NCBI GenBank assembly: GCA_021325235.1
Contig: JAJPHN010000010.1
Location: 1-64,000, forward strand
Length of the DNA stretch: 64,000 bases
Source: Terriglobia bacterium
GTDB taxonomy: Bacteria; Acidobacteriota; Terriglobia; Bryobacterales; Bryobacteraceae
Direction: 5' to 3'
Within the stretch, counting starts at the first letter, position 1. Each line of letters opens with the position of its first letter. Position numbers and translations under genes: made by a program. Under the pieces are notes generated by a model. That model was not told the origin of the DNA. It ran no database searches and saw nothing but the letters and a program-made list of their open reading frames with translations. Shown here piece after piece: positions 17,365-27,119 of this stretch.

Positions 17365-18015
17365 TCACGTGCTCGTAAGCCGGTGCTTCAGCTCCGCCAG
17401 CATCCGGTCCACTCGATCCGCTTTTTCCAGCTGCATGAGCTGCGCCTCGGTATCGAGTTCCTGGCCCGCAATCCGGCGCGCTTCGCCCATCATCTCCACA
17501 TCCGAAACACGCGCCTCCAGCCGCTCAAACGCCGCATCGCCATTCACCCCGTCGCCGTTCACCTTTGCGTGCAGACGCGCGCGCCTGTGCTGCGCGATCA
17601 GCACCTCCGCCCGCGTCTTCGTCTCCGCCATCTTCGTCTCCAGCCGTTGCAGCGAGTCCCGCAGCAGTTCCACCTGGTTCTTCTGATCCGCTACCTGCTC
17701 CGCAAACTTGCGCGCCGCGTTCTCGAACGTGAGCGACCGCTCCAGCGCCACGCGCGCCAGCGCCTCCTCGTTTTTCGACACGGCAATCTCTGCCTTACGC
17801 ACCCACTCCTGCTGTGCCGCCGCGTTCTCCTGCTGCTGCTTTTCGAGCTGATGCTGCCCCGCAATCGCCACCGCCACCTGCGTCTTCAACTGCAGATACT
17901 GATTCTGCATGTCCAGGAGAAGCTGCCGCAGCAGCTTCTCCGGATTCTCCGCTTTGTCCACGAGATCGTTCAGATTCGCGCGGACCAGCATCGCCACCCG
18001 ATCCAATAGCGTCAT
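17365..18015 (-). CDS. pspA: PspA/IM30 family membrane-stress protein
   Basis: A 216-residue, almost entirely helical coiled-coil protein beginning MTLLDRVAMLVRANLNDLVDK, the amphipathic helix and first coiled coil of PspA/Vipp1. It continues with LRQLLLDMQNQYLQLKTQVA and long Glu/Gln/Lys-rich helices. ESCRT-III-like PspA proteins coat damaged inner membrane. The ATG at 18015 has AAGGAG eight bases upstream; a GTG at 18024 would overlap that site. The gene follows the flotillin gene by 12 bases, so stress-membrane functions are grouped here. Confidence 0.9.
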   Translation of the reverse strand: MTLLDRVAMLVRANLNDLVDKAENPEKLLRQLLLDMQNQYLQLKTQVAVAIAGQHQLEKQQQENAAAQQEWVRKAEIAVSKNEEALARVALERSLTFENAARKFAEQVADQKNQVELLRDSLQRLETKMAETKTRAEVLIAQHRRARLHAKVNGDGVNGDAAFERLEARVSDVEMMGEARRIAGQELDTEAQLMQLEKADRVDRMLAELKHRLTST

Positions 18016-18027
18016 ACTTTGCACTCC

Positions 18028-19470
18028 TTATCCCTGCTGCGCGTCGTTGCTGCCATTCGGCCGGGCTGCTTTCGGCGCACGCTCTTTGATGGATTTGATA
18101 TTCCCGAGCAGATCCGACATCTGCATACCCGAGAGCGTCTCGAACAGCGCCGGCACCTGCGCCGCAATCTTGGTAATGTCGCCGGTAATCTTGTTTACTC
18201 CGGCCGCATTCCCATCGCCCGTCGACACAATCGTGATCTTGTCGACGTTCGCCAGCGGCGCCGCCATCGCCTTCACCACTTCCGGCAAGCCCGTGATCAG
18301 TTTGTCGACCACCGCCGCCTGGTTCCATTCCTGGTACGCCTCGGCCTTCACATTCATCGCCTTCGCCTCGGCCTCGCCCTTCTTCAAAATGATTTCCGCC
18401 TCGGCCTCGCCCTGCGCGCGGGTCGCGTAAGCGGCACCCTCGGCTTCCATCGACATCTTGCGCCGCGCCGCCTCGGCCAGCATCTCGATCCGCTGCTTCT
18501 CGATTTCGGCGTTCTTGAGCACGGTCGCGATCAGCTCTTTCTCGTGCCGCAGAATCTCGGCTTCCTGCACCTTCACTTCCTGCTCTTTTTCGATCTGCCG
18601 GACTTTCACCGCTTCCGCCGTCACCTGCTGCTGCATGATGTTGGCCTGAATGTCGTACGATTTGTCCGCCTGCGCCTGCTGGCGTTTTACCAGCTCTACA
18701 TACTGCGCTTTCTTGATCTCGAGATCACGCTGTGCCTCGGCCTGTTTGGCGAGCGATAATGCCTCGGCCAGCACACGCTCCTGATCCGCCTGCGCTTTCG
18801 CCACCGCCGCCGCGCGCATCGCTTCCGCCCGCCGGATCGCTGTGTCCCGGTCCGCTTCGGCAGCTGCCACGTCGGCATCGCGCTTGATGCGCGCAATATC
18901 GGGTCGGCCCATGTTGGTGATGTACTCGTTCTTGTCCCGAACTTCCTTGATCGTGAACGACACCACCTCGAGCCCCATCTTGCTCATATCGTCGGCGCAG
19001 GTCGCGCGCATCCGGTCGCCCACCATCTCCGGCTCTTTCACGATCTGCTCCACCGAAAGCTGGCCGATGATGCCGCGCAGATGCCCTTCCATCACCAGCC
19101 GGATCAAACCCTCGCGCGCCTGATCGGTTTTGGTCAAAAACTGCTCGGCGGCGGTCTGAATCGATTCCGGATCGCTCTTCACCTTAATCTGTGCCACGGC
19201 TTCGACCGTGACCGCCACGCCCTGCTTCGTGTAAAGATCCTGCTGCGGCGCGACATCGAACGACATCAGCTGCAGCGAAAGCTGGCGGAAGCTTTCGATC
19301 ATCGGAAATATGACCGTTCCCCGTCCCTTCACAATGCGCGTGCCCCGCATTCCGTACACGATCAGCGCCTCGTGCGGCCCGGCCTTGCGAAACAGAGTCG
19401 CCAGCGCGCTCATCAGCAGAAGCAAGACGAGCACCGCCAGCACCGCAATAATCACCACTTCTTTCGACAT
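18028..19470 (-). CDS. Flotillin family (SPFH) protein, YqiK/FloT-like
   Basis: A 480-residue protein: N-terminal membrane segment (VVIIAVLAVLVLLLLMSALATLF), an SPFH/band-7 domain (HEALIVYGMRGTRIVKGRGT through FTIKEVRDKNEYI), then a long Ala/Glu/Lys/Arg coiled coil and a Gly-rich C-terminus. Flotillins organise membrane microdomains and oligomerise on the inner membrane. ATG 19470 is preceded by AAGGAGAA eight bases upstream. It sits between an NfeD/YqiJ-like partner gene and PspA, the usual functional neighbourhood. Confidence 0.93.
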   Translation of the reverse strand: MSKEVVIIAVLAVLVLLLLMSALATLFRKAGPHEALIVYGMRGTRIVKGRGTVIFPMIESFRQLSLQLMSFDVAPQQDLYTKQGVAVTVEAVAQIKVKSDPESIQTAAEQFLTKTDQAREGLIRLVMEGHLRGIIGQLSVEQIVKEPEMVGDRMRATCADDMSKMGLEVVSFTIKEVRDKNEYITNMGRPDIARIKRDADVAAAEADRDTAIRRAEAMRAAAVAKAQADQERVLAEALSLAKQAEAQRDLEIKKAQYVELVKRQQAQADKSYDIQANIMQQQVTAEAVKVRQIEKEQEVKVQEAEILRHEKELIATVLKNAEIEKQRIEMLAEAARRKMSMEAEGAAYATRAQGEAEAEIILKKGEAEAKAMNVKAEAYQEWNQAAVVDKLITGLPEVVKAMAAPLANVDKITIVSTGDGNAAGVNKITGDITKIAAQVPALFETLSGMQMSDLLGNIKSIKERAPKAARPNGSNDAQQG

Positions 19471-19499
19471 GACATGTTCTCCTTGAATTGCGGACGCTT

Positions 19500-20147
19500 T
19501 TACTGCTCGAGCGCGCGCGTTTCGGTCCGGCTCTTCGGTTCCTCCACCAGAGCCTCCCACGTCCGCACATACGCCACGCCCTTTTCAAATCGCGTCACCA
19601 CAACCTCTGTGCCGCGCCCGATGAAACTGCCGTCCTCACTGCGCGCGCACACCGGCCTGCGCGCGCCATCCCGCACAAAAATGAGTTCTCCCACCCCATC
19701 TGGCCGGATCGGACTCGAAACCTGCCCCAGCACCCCGACCATCTCGTAATCCGCCGGATCGAGCGGCTTCTCCCGCGACTGCAGAAAACGCAGGAACGAA
19801 GCCAGCAGCCAGGCACCCGCCAGCCCAAAGGCCACCGCAATCGCCAGATCCGTCCAGAGCATCAAGCCCGTGTGCCGCGAAAGGATATAACCCACGCCGC
19901 CGAACCACGCCAGAAACACCGCCATGCTGTTCGGGTTGACCATCGCCGCCAGCCAGCCGGCCGGCTGATGCCCCGTGTGCCCGTGCGTTCCGTGCGCATG
20001 GGCTCCATGCCCATGCCCGTGAACATGCGCACCATGCACATGCGGTGCATGCCCGTGTCCCAGATGCAATCCGCCCAGCAACACCGTCGCAATGCTCCAG
20101 ACCGTTCCAATCGCAAAACACAGCAGGTAAATATCAGGCCACCTCAT
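19500..20147 (-). CDS. NfeD/YqiJ-like OB-fold membrane protein with a His-rich loop
   Basis: A 215-residue inner-membrane protein: one helix at 6-27, a loop at 28-60 containing 14 histidines in HGH/HVH repeats, two further hydrophobic segments around 72-92 and 97-118, and a soluble C-terminal OB-like domain (MVGVLGQVSSPIRPDGVGELIFV, GRGTEVVVTRFEKGVAYV). Membrane helices plus an OB domain next to flotillin is the NfeD/YqiJ pattern. The His loop is an insertion not expected in the family and could bind Ni, Zn or Co. The start overlaps the XRE regulator gene by 14 bases. Confidence 0.82.
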   Translation of the reverse strand: MRWPDIYLLCFAIGTVWSIATVLLGGLHLGHGHAPHVHGAHVHGHGHGAHAHGTHGHTGHQPAGWLAAMVNPNSMAVFLAWFGGVGYILSRHTGLMLWTDLAIAVAFGLAGAWLLASFLRFLQSREKPLDPADYEMVGVLGQVSSPIRPDGVGELIFVRDGARRPVCARSEDGSFIGRGTEVVVTRFEKGVAYVRTWEALVEEPKSRTETRALEQ

Positions 20148-20625
20148 CGCTCGCCTCCTCTTTGGGCTGCAATACCTCCCAGAGCCGGTCCACCAGTTCC
20201 GGGGTCTCGAGCACCGCCTTCAGCAGCAGCAGGCAGCGGCGCGAGTCATCGTGCCGCGCCAGCGCCAGCAACGCTTCCGCCAGCGCCGGGTCTTTCCGAA
20301 ACCGCTCCGCCCCCGCCACCAGCCAGATATCGAGCTTGTCCTCCTGCTCCCGCAGATCCGTTATCAGCTCCGTCTGATACCCCTCCGGATCATCCACCAG
20401 GTACCCCGGATGCACCTTGAAAAACTTCGCCAGCAGCAGCCGCGTCGTGTTCGTCAGATGCCGCCGCTGCCCGCTTTCAAGCTGCGATAGGTAGGGCTGG
20501 CTAATGGGCCGATCCAGCTCCTTCCGGATCGCCGCGACCACTTCTTTCTGCGTCATCTCTCGTCCCAGCCCTCGCAAGTGTCCTTCCACCAGCCGGAGGT
20601 ACCGGATTTTCTCGGCCACCGTCAT
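20134..20625 (-). CDS. XRE family transcriptional regulator of the flotillin/PspA locus
   Basis: A 163-residue protein. The N-terminal helix-turn-helix is seen in MTQKEVVAAI ... RPISQPYLSQLESGQRRHLTNTTRLLLAKFF, close to XRE domains with a slightly extended loop. The C-terminal half is helical (DKLDIWLVAGAERFRK, RRCLLLLKAVLETPELVDRLWEVL) and may sense or dimerise. It is the first gene of the minus-strand XRE-NfeD-flotillin-PspA operon, overlapping the next gene by 14 bases, so it is probably the local regulator. A palindrome-rich stretch lies immediately upstream. Confidence 0.87.
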   Translation of the reverse strand: MTVAEKIRYLRLVEGHLRGLGREMTQKEVVAAIRKELDRPISQPYLSQLESGQRRHLTNTTRLLLAKFFKVHPGYLVDDPEGYQTELITDLREQEDKLDIWLVAGAERFRKDPALAEALLALARHDDSRRCLLLLKAVLETPELVDRLWEVLQPKEEASDEVA

Positions 20626-20663
20626 ATTGCAATCTGCTATCTTTATATCGCAATTTGCAATCT
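20626..20663 (-). promoter_or_regulatory. Putative XRE operator: repeated TTGCAATCT / palindromic ATTGCAAT
   Basis: The palindrome ATTGCAAT at 20626-20633 abuts the XRE start codon. The 9-mer TTGCAATCT appears at 20627-20635 and 20655-20663, 28 bases apart, and a related TCGCAATT lies at 20648-20655. Repeated half-sites this close to a regulator gene suggest autoregulation; the assignment is positional inference. Confidence 0.5.
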
Positions 20664-20707
20664 ATGTCAAGAGGCAGCATCCTGAGCCCTCTGGTACCAT
20701 CACCGGC

Positions 20708-21211
20708 ATGTCTGCTCACCCCGACCTTCCGCTCCTCCCCGCTCTCCTCGACTCCTGGGATCGCAACAATCGCATTCTGGTGAATCTGCTCAATCTCATA
20801 CCGGAAGCTGCGCTCGACCTCCGCGCCACCCCAACCAGCGCCTCAATCGCCGGGCTTTTTGCTCACATCCACTACGTACGCCTAGTGTTCGTAGAAGAGG
20901 ATGCGCCCGAGTTCGCGAAACCCGTTCCGGAAAATGAATGGAAGGGCGAACAGGACCGCAGCCGTCTCACGCAGATGCTGAACGAGAGCGCAGAAGCCGT
21001 GCGCAATGCGGTGCGCGGCCGGCTCGAATCAGGCCGCGAGATGAACCAGCACTACGATCACCCGATCCTCTTCCTTCAGCACATGATCTGGCACGAGGGC
21101 TACCATCACGGGCAAATCAAGCTCGCGCTGAAAGCAGCCGGTCAACCGCTGTCCGACGACGAAGCCGGACCGCTCACCTGGGACATCTGGATGGATAAAG
21201 CCCAGCCCTGA
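20708..21211 (+). CDS. DinB family protein
   Basis: A 167-residue four-helix protein with the DinB metal triad: a His in SIAGLFAHIHYVR and two in MIWHEGYHHGQIKLAL. Other typical segments are LLDSWDRNNRILVNLLNLIPE and the final LTWDIWMDK. Members include bacillithiol, mycothiol or glutathione S-transferase-like enzymes and proteins of unknown function. It is transcribed divergently from the XRE-flotillin operon across an 82-base gap. Confidence 0.88.
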   Translation: MSAHPDLPLLPALLDSWDRNNRILVNLLNLIPEAALDLRATPTSASIAGLFAHIHYVRLVFVEEDAPEFAKPVPENEWKGEQDRSRLTQMLNESAEAVRNAVRGRLESGREMNQHYDHPILFLQHMIWHEGYHHGQIKLALKAAGQPLSDDEAGPLTWDIWMDKAQP

Positions 21212-21263
21212 TCACCCAGCCCGCTGCGACCGCGCACCGCGGATTTGCAGTAAGCTTAGTCGC

Positions 21264-22061
21264 ATGCCGGCTAGCAGGGCTCTGACCCTATTCCTTGTGG
21301 TTGCGAGTCTTGCGATGCCGCAGAGTCTCAGCCCTGTCACTTCGGCAGTGATCGAAAATGTCCAGGTCGATACTGCACGCGAGGCGGTGCGCTTCGATAT
21401 ACGCAACCTGAGCCCGCAGCGTATCACAGCTTTCCATGCCGTGCTCAGTGAAGTTGGCCCGAATGAACCGCCGAAGTTCTGCAACGGAGGCGGGCAGGAC
21501 ATGCTCGACTGGTCGGACCCGATGCCCGGAACGAATCTTTATGTCCACATGCATCGCACCTGGATCGAGCCGGGCACGACTCTCCGATCCGAGCGATATT
21601 GGCTTGACTGCCGAACCCTCAGAAACGCTCCCCAGCATGCCCACGTTGAACTGAAACTCATTACGTTCGAGGATGGAACCGGAGAAGGCGATCCGAACTT
21701 GCTCTATTTTTTCTTCCGCACCAGGAAATTGGTTCTCGAGGAAAGGCTCAAATGGCTGCCTCGCTTCCTCGCGCTCAGGAATAGCTCGAATCTCACTGAC
21801 GACGCCGGCCCGCTGTATCGAGATCTCACCAAAGCAAAGTATGACGCGGAATCGGATCTGGAACGATCCCGGTCCGATGGCCTTACTCGCGCGACTCTCG
21901 AACAATTGCAAGAGACCGTTCGGCAGATCGTGACGTATTCGAACGGCCACACCAGGCTTCAACCCGGAACTCCCGCCGCCTGGTTGATTACCGACCTGGA
22001 GCAGCGGACGGAACGGCTGATGCATGGGATCGGCACCGATCCTGGCCCCGCCCCGCAGTAG
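21264..22061 (+). CDS. Secreted protein of unknown function
   Basis: A 265-residue protein with a signal peptide (MPASRALTLFLVVASLAMPQS). Residues ~30-140 look like an immunoglobulin-like or copper-chaperone-like beta sandwich (AVIENVQVDTAREAVRFDIRNL, ITAFHAVLSEV, VELKLITFEDGTGEGD), followed by a helical region to the end. Cysteines occur at FCNGGG and LDCRT. I do not recognise a family. The 15-base gap to the convergent histidine-kinase gene leaves little room for a terminator. Confidence 0.7.
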   Translation: MPASRALTLFLVVASLAMPQSLSPVTSAVIENVQVDTAREAVRFDIRNLSPQRITAFHAVLSEVGPNEPPKFCNGGGQDMLDWSDPMPGTNLYVHMHRTWIEPGTTLRSERYWLDCRTLRNAPQHAHVELKLITFEDGTGEGDPNLLYFFFRTRKLVLEERLKWLPRFLALRNSSNLTDDAGPLYRDLTKAKYDAESDLERSRSDGLTRATLEQLQETVRQIVTYSNGHTRLQPGTPAAWLITDLEQRTERLMHGIGTDPGPAPQ

Positions 22062-22075
22062 AACCATTGTTCGGG

Positions 22076-22807
22076 TTAAGCCTGCGGCAGCGTGAACTTA
22101 ACCGTCGTTCCCATTTTGCCGTCGCTCTCCACCCAGATTCGCCCATCATGCGCGCCCACGATCTTCCGGCAAAGCGACAGCCCCAGACCCGAGCCCGGAA
22201 TATTTCGCCCGTGCAGCCGCTTGAATGGCAGGAAAACGGTCTCGTGATAATCCGCGTGAATGCCGCAGCCGTTATCGCGCACCGAGACCAGGTGATAATC
22301 GTCCGAGCCTTCGCTCGATACTTCGATCTCGGGTGGCTCGGCGCCGCGAAACTTGATCGCGTTCGTGATCAGGTTCTCAAACAGCGTCGTCAACTGCGCT
22401 TCGTCGCCTAATACCTCCGGCAGTTCGCGCGCCGTCACCTTCGCGCCCGAAGCCTTGATCAGCTCCGTCAGTTTGTAGATCGCGTAGTCCAACGGAACAT
22501 TCAATCGTACATAGGCGCGGTCCGCCGCCGAGGTCTGCCGCGAGTACGCCACCAGCGATGTAATGAGCGCATTCATCTGGGCCACACTCGTTTGAATCAC
22601 GCTCGTAATCTCTTTCGTGCGCTCCTGATCGGCGCACTGGCGGAGCAGCATCTGCGTGTGCGTATTGATCGCGCGCAGCGGCTGCTGCAGATCATGGCTC
22701 GCCGCGTAGACGAAGAACTGCAGCTCTTCCTGCGCGGTGCGGAGCGATTGCTCGAGCTCCTGGATTCGCTCTCGGGCTTCGGTTAATGGATCGGTCGTAC
22801 TCGTCAC
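22076..22807 (-). CDS. Small sensor-less histidine kinase
   Basis: A 243-residue kinase made of an N-terminal coiled coil, a HisKA dimerisation domain with the phosphoacceptor His38 in ASHDLQQPL, and a HATPase_c domain with N box ENLITNAIKF, G1 DNGCGI, F-box region VFLPFKRLH and G2 GSGLGLSL. There is no sensor or membrane domain, so input must come from a partner. The LQQPLRAI variant of the H box is typical of phytochrome/light-type and Rcp-partner kinases. No response regulator is adjacent; the nearest receiver is the broken gene at 42.5 kb. Confidence 0.9.
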   Translation of the reverse strand: MTSTTDPLTEARERIQELEQSLRTAQEELQFFVYAASHDLQQPLRAINTHTQMLLRQCADQERTKEITSVIQTSVAQMNALITSLVAYSRQTSAADRAYVRLNVPLDYAIYKLTELIKASGAKVTARELPEVLGDEAQLTTLFENLITNAIKFRGAEPPEIEVSSEGSDDYHLVSVRDNGCGIHADYHETVFLPFKRLHGRNIPGSGLGLSLCRKIVGAHDGRIWVESDGKMGTTVKFTLPQA

Positions 22808-22810
22808 TGC

Positions 22811-24880
22811 TCACGCGGCGGCTTCGGTCCGTAGTCCCAGCCGTTCGAGCAGCGCGCTGGCGTCCGGATCGCGTCCCATGAAATTTCGATAGAGCCGGGC
22901 CGGATCTTCAGAATCGCCCCGCTCCAGAATATGACGCCTGTATTCGCCTCCGGTTTCAGCATTAAAGATGCCCTCGCGCCGGAAACGCGTGAACGCATCC
23001 GCATCCAATACCTCGGCCCATTTATAGGAGTAGTAGCCGGCTCCATACGCCACTGGACTCGCAAATAGATGGGTAAAACTCGCCAGCATCCCGTAGTCTT
23101 TGGGCAACGGCGCAGGAGTAAACTCCGCCAGAATCTCGCGCGCATACGCCATCACATCCCCGCCCGCTGCCGGATCGAACTCGCGGTGCAGCTTGAGATC
23201 GACGATCCCGAACCCAAGCTGCCGCATCTGTAAGTTCGCCGCCCGGAACGTCCGCGCCCGCTTCATCTTCTGAAACAGCTGCTCCGGTATCGGCTCGCCC
23301 GTCTGGTAATGCCGCGCGAACAGGTTCAACGCATCGCGCTCCATCGTCCAGTTCTCCATAATCTGCGACGGCAGTTCCACAAAGTCCCACGGCACGCTCG
23401 TACCCGCCAGCGACCGCACCGGTACGCGGCTTAGCACGTGATGCACCAGATGCCCAAACTCATGAAAGATCGTCTCGACCTCGCGATGATTCAGCAGCGA
23501 CGGCGTACTCTCGGTCGGCGGCGTCAGATTGCCGCAGATCAGCCCCACATGCGGCTTGCCTGAATCCGGATCGCCCGTCACCAGCGAATCCATCCACGCC
23601 CCGCCCCGCTTGTTCTCGCGCGGAAACCAGTCCGTATAGAAATGCCCGAGCAGTATCCCCGATCCAGGGTCCTCGACCCTGTAGTACTTCACCGCCGGAT
23701 CCCACACCGGCACGCCCGGCTCTTCGATCACCCGAATGCCCAGTATCCGCGAGAAAATATCGAACATCCCCGCTTCCACCCGGCTCAGTTCGAAGTACGG
23801 CCGCAGCTCTTCTTCGTCGAAATCGTACAAAGCACGCCGCTGCTTCTCCGCGAGATAGCTCACATCCCACGGCTCAATCGTCTGATACCCCAGCTCGCGC
23901 CCGAGTTCGGCCAGGCTCGCGTTCTCCCGCTCATAATGCGCCGCCGTTTTCTCGTGCAGATCTTCCAAAAACCGTTGCGCATCCGCCCCGCTTTTGGCCA
24001 TCCGCTCTTCCAGCACCAGGTCGGCAAAGTCGCGGTACCCGAGCAGATTCGCCTTCTCCCGCCGCAGCCGCAGAATCTCGAGAATCAGCTTCCGGTTGTC
24101 CCGCTCACCCTCCGTCGCCCGCCGGTTCGTCGCCTCCCAGATCTCCTGCCGCAGCGCCCGGTCATCCAGGTACGTCATCGACGCGATGTAGCTCGGCGCC
24201 TGCAGCGTCAGCCGCCAGCCCTCCTTGCCCTTCGCCTTGGCGCTCTCTCGCGCCGCTACCAGCGCCGATTCCGGCAATCCCGCCAGCTTCGCTTCATCCG
24301 TTACAATCAGCTCCCAGGCGTTTGTCGCGTCCAGAACATTCTGCGCGAATTTCGTCGTCACCTGCGTGAGCGCCACATTCAGCGCTTCCAGCTTCTTCTT
24401 ACCCGCCGCATCCAGATCCGCACCGGCGCGCCGGAAATCGGAAACCGTCTTCTCCAGGAACCGCCGCTCCACCGGCGCCAGCGCATCCTTATTCGCCGTC
24501 TGATCTACCGCCTTGATCGCCTCCCACAAGCCCTCGTTCAGCGCGATCGAGGTGTAAAACTGACTCACCGGCCCCTGCACCGCGTTGTACGCCGCCCGCA
24601 ACTCCGGATAGGTCGTCACCGCTTCCAGATGCCGCGTCACCGCCATCGCAAAATCGAGCGGCTCCGTCATCTGATCGAGCACGGCCAGCACATCCCGATA
24701 CGTCCGCGGCACATGCGGCGCCGAGAGATCGTTCAACCGCGCCTTCATCTGCTCCAACAGCAGATGAACCGCCGGTTCCACCTGCTCGGCTTTGATCTGG
24801 TCAAATGCGATCGGCTGGCGCTCCACCAGCAACGGGTCACAGCTCTCAGAAATATTCTTCACGTCTCGATTTGCCTTCAT
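22811..24880 (-). CDS. M3 family oligopeptidase (PrlC/oligopeptidase A-like)
   Basis: A 689-residue metallopeptidase. The zinc motif HEFGH lies at 473-477 with the third ligand expected ~28 residues later in the [12 protein letters not shown] segment, as in thimet/oligopeptidase A enzymes. The length matches PrlC (~680 residues) and no signal peptide is seen, so it probably degrades short peptides in the cytosol. The ORF extends to 25039, but that 53-residue extension reads as non-coding; [11 protein letters not shown] at 24880 is chosen. It ends 4 bases before the histidine-kinase start. Confidence 0.92.
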   Translation of the reverse strand: MKANRDVKNISESCDPLLVERQPIAFDQIKAEQVEPAVHLLLEQMKARLNDLSAPHVPRTYRDVLAVLDQMTEPLDFAMAVTRHLEAVTTYPELRAAYNAVQGPVSQFYTSIALNEGLWEAIKAVDQTANKDALAPVERRFLEKTVSDFRRAGADLDAAGKKKLEALNVALTQVTTKFAQNVLDATNAWELIVTDEAKLAGLPESALVAARESAKAKGKEGWRLTLQAPSYIASMTYLDDRALRQEIWEATNRRATEGERDNRKLILEILRLRREKANLLGYRDFADLVLEERMAKSGADAQRFLEDLHEKTAAHYERENASLAELGRELGYQTIEPWDVSYLAEKQRRALYDFDEEELRPYFELSRVEAGMFDIFSRILGIRVIEEPGVPVWDPAVKYYRVEDPGSGILLGHFYTDWFPRENKRGGAWMDSLVTGDPDSGKPHVGLICGNLTPPTESTPSLLNHREVETIFHEFGHLVHHVLSRVPVRSLAGTSVPWDFVELPSQIMENWTMERDALNLFARHYQTGEPIPEQLFQKMKRARTFRAANLQMRQLGFGIVDLKLHREFDPAAGGDVMAYAREILAEFTPAPLPKDYGMLASFTHLFASPVAYGAGYYSYKWAEVLDADAFTRFRREGIFNAETGGEYRRHILERGDSEDPARLYRNFMGRDPDASALLERLGLRTEAAA

Positions 24881-25094
24881 TCTCAACAGCTTGTGTTCGG
24901 ACCGCTTCCCATATACCGGCCGGTTTCCCCCGGCCCGCATACTGTCGACGGGACCGCAAACCCGCCGCAAGGAAGGCCACCTGGCGTCATAAATTACGAC
25001 CGCGCTGTCACGTTGCCCGCGAAACCGAGCCGCGACCACAGGGAGCGGTCCGCCGATTTACCGCAATCGCGTTAGCGCAGTGGGGAACTCCGCC

Positions 25095-27113
25095 TCACCA
25101 CACCCGGCATCCCCTTCCCTTCGCCACATACATCTTGTCGCCCGCCTTGCACCCGAAGGCCTGGCTGAACTCCGGCATGTTCTTCACCACGCCGTCCACC
25201 CGGAACCGCCCCGGCGAATGCGGATCGTTCTGCGCCATGAAGCGCGACATCTCCGGCGTCTCGTTCTCGCACCAGTCCTGCGCATATCCAAGGAAGAACT
25301 GCTGCGCCTCGGTGTAGCCCTCCGTCTTCTCGGAGACCGGAATGCTCTTCTTCGCCAGATCGTCCATCAGCGCCATATACGCCAGCCGCACGCCGCCGTT
25401 ATCCGCTGTGTTCTCGCCCAGCGTCAGCTTGCCGTTCAGCTCCACTCCGGTCACCGGACTGAAGCTGCCGTACTCATTCACCGTGCATTCAGCCAAAGAA
25501 TTGAAACGCTCCTCATCCTGCTTCTGCCACCAGTCCTTCAGATTCCCGTCGGCGTCGAACTGCCGTCCTTCATCGTCAAAGGCATGCGTGAGCTCGTGCC
25601 CCACCACCGCTCCGATCGCGCCATAGTTCACTGCATCGTCCGCCTGGTTCGAATAGAACGGTGGCTGCAGAATGCCCGCCGGGAAATTGATATTGTTCTG
25701 CGTCGGCTCGTAATAGGCATTCACCGTCGGCGGCGTCATTTCCCATTCGCTCCGGTCCACCGGCTTGCCCATCTTGTTCAGCTCGCGCCGGTATTCAAAC
25801 TCGTTGGCCCGGTATGTGTTCCCGAAGTAGTCGCCGTCCCGAATCTCGAGCGCCGAATAGTCGCGCCACTTATCCGGATAACCAATCTTGTTCGCCACCG
25901 CATGCAGTTTCACCAGCGCCTGCTTCTTGGTCGCCGGCGTCATCCAGCTGATCGACTCGAGATCTTTGCCCATCTCCTGCTCGATCTCGTGCACCATCTC
26001 GAGCGTCCGCTGCTTGCCCTGCTCGCCGAACGTCTTCTCCACATATTTCTTGCCCAGCGCTTCGCCCAGCTCATCGTCGGTCGCCGCCACGCAGCGGCGC
26101 CAGCGCGGTTTCATCTCCTTCTGCCCGAACAGCGCCCGCCCGTAGAAATCGAAATTCGTATCCACAAACGCCTTGGTCAGCAGCGGCGAGCTGGCATGCA
26201 GATAATGCCATGCCAGATAATCCCGCAAATCACCCATCGACCGCGCCGCCACCAGCGCGCTGAACGCCTTCACGAAATCCGGCACGCTGACGTTGATCTT
26301 CTGGAGCGATGGCGCATTCACCTGCTTGAAAAAGCTTTCGAAATCGAAGTTCGGGCTGAGCTTCGCCACCTCCGCCACCGGCATCTGGTGAAACAGTTTT
26401 TGCGGATCGCGCCGCGTCGTCACATCGAGCGACGCCTTCGCCAGATCCGTCTCGATCGACATCACCGTCGCCGCTTTTTTCGCGGCTTCGTCTTTCGCCA
26501 CTCCCGCCAGCTCGAACGTCTTCGCGATCGTCCCCACATACTGCTTGCGCAGTTCCACCGACTTCGGGTCATCCCGGAAGTAGTAATCGCGCTCCGGCAA
26601 TCCGAGCCCGCCCTGATCGAGATCCGCAATCATCATCCGCGCATCCTTCAGATCGGGCGATGGCGAGAAGCGAAAGAACACGTTGATCTGCCTCTCCTGC
26701 AGCCGCGCGATCTCATCGAGCAGCGCGGCCGGCGTATCCACCTTCGCGATTCGATCCATCTCTTCCTGCAGGGGCGATGTCCCGAGCTGCTCGATCTTTG
26801 CTTCATCCATGCAGGATTGATAGAACGCGCCGATCTTCTGGTCCGTCTCGGAGCGATTCTGATTCTTGGCCGCGTCTTCCAGAATGCCGCGCAGAATGGT
26901 CTGGTTCCGCTGATTCAGCTCGTTGAAGCGTCCCCAGCGGCTCTCATCCGCCGGTATCGGATGCGCTTTCATCCATCCGCCGCACGCATATTGATAAAAA
27001 TCCTGGCAGGGATCAGCCGATTTATCGATCGCGCTCAGATCCGGCCCCTGCTGCGCAAATCCGCAACACGCAGCTCCAAACGCGATCAACAGGAGAATTG
27101 CAATTCGCTTCAT
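25095..27113 (-). CDS. M13 family (neprilysin-like) zinc endopeptidase, copy 1
   Basis: A 672-residue secreted peptidase with a signal peptide (MKRIAILLLIAFGAACCGFA). It has the M13 N-terminal hallmark DPCQDFYQYACGGW, NAYYEPTQNNINFPAGILQPPFY, the zinc site HELTH at 506-510, and the third ligand in GENTADNGG. The C-terminal CRVW ending is typical of the family. It cleaves peptides in the periplasm or outside. Its upstream neighbour (6-base gap) is a paralog of nearly the same length. Confidence 0.95.
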   Translation of the reverse strand: MKRIAILLLIAFGAACCGFAQQGPDLSAIDKSADPCQDFYQYACGGWMKAHPIPADESRWGRFNELNQRNQTILRGILEDAAKNQNRSETDQKIGAFYQSCMDEAKIEQLGTSPLQEEMDRIAKVDTPAALLDEIARLQERQINVFFRFSPSPDLKDARMMIADLDQGGLGLPERDYYFRDDPKSVELRKQYVGTIAKTFELAGVAKDEAAKKAATVMSIETDLAKASLDVTTRRDPQKLFHQMPVAEVAKLSPNFDFESFFKQVNAPSLQKINVSVPDFVKAFSALVAARSMGDLRDYLAWHYLHASSPLLTKAFVDTNFDFYGRALFGQKEMKPRWRRCVAATDDELGEALGKKYVEKTFGEQGKQRTLEMVHEIEQEMGKDLESISWMTPATKKQALVKLHAVANKIGYPDKWRDYSALEIRDGDYFGNTYRANEFEYRRELNKMGKPVDRSEWEMTPPTVNAYYEPTQNNINFPAGILQPPFYSNQADDAVNYGAIGAVVGHELTHAFDDEGRQFDADGNLKDWWQKQDEERFNSLAECTVNEYGSFSPVTGVELNGKLTLGENTADNGGVRLAYMALMDDLAKKSIPVSEKTEGYTEAQQFFLGYAQDWCENETPEMSRFMAQNDPHSPGRFRVDGVVKNMPEFSQAFGCKAGDKMYVAKGRGCRVW

Positions 27114-27119
27114 GAATCC

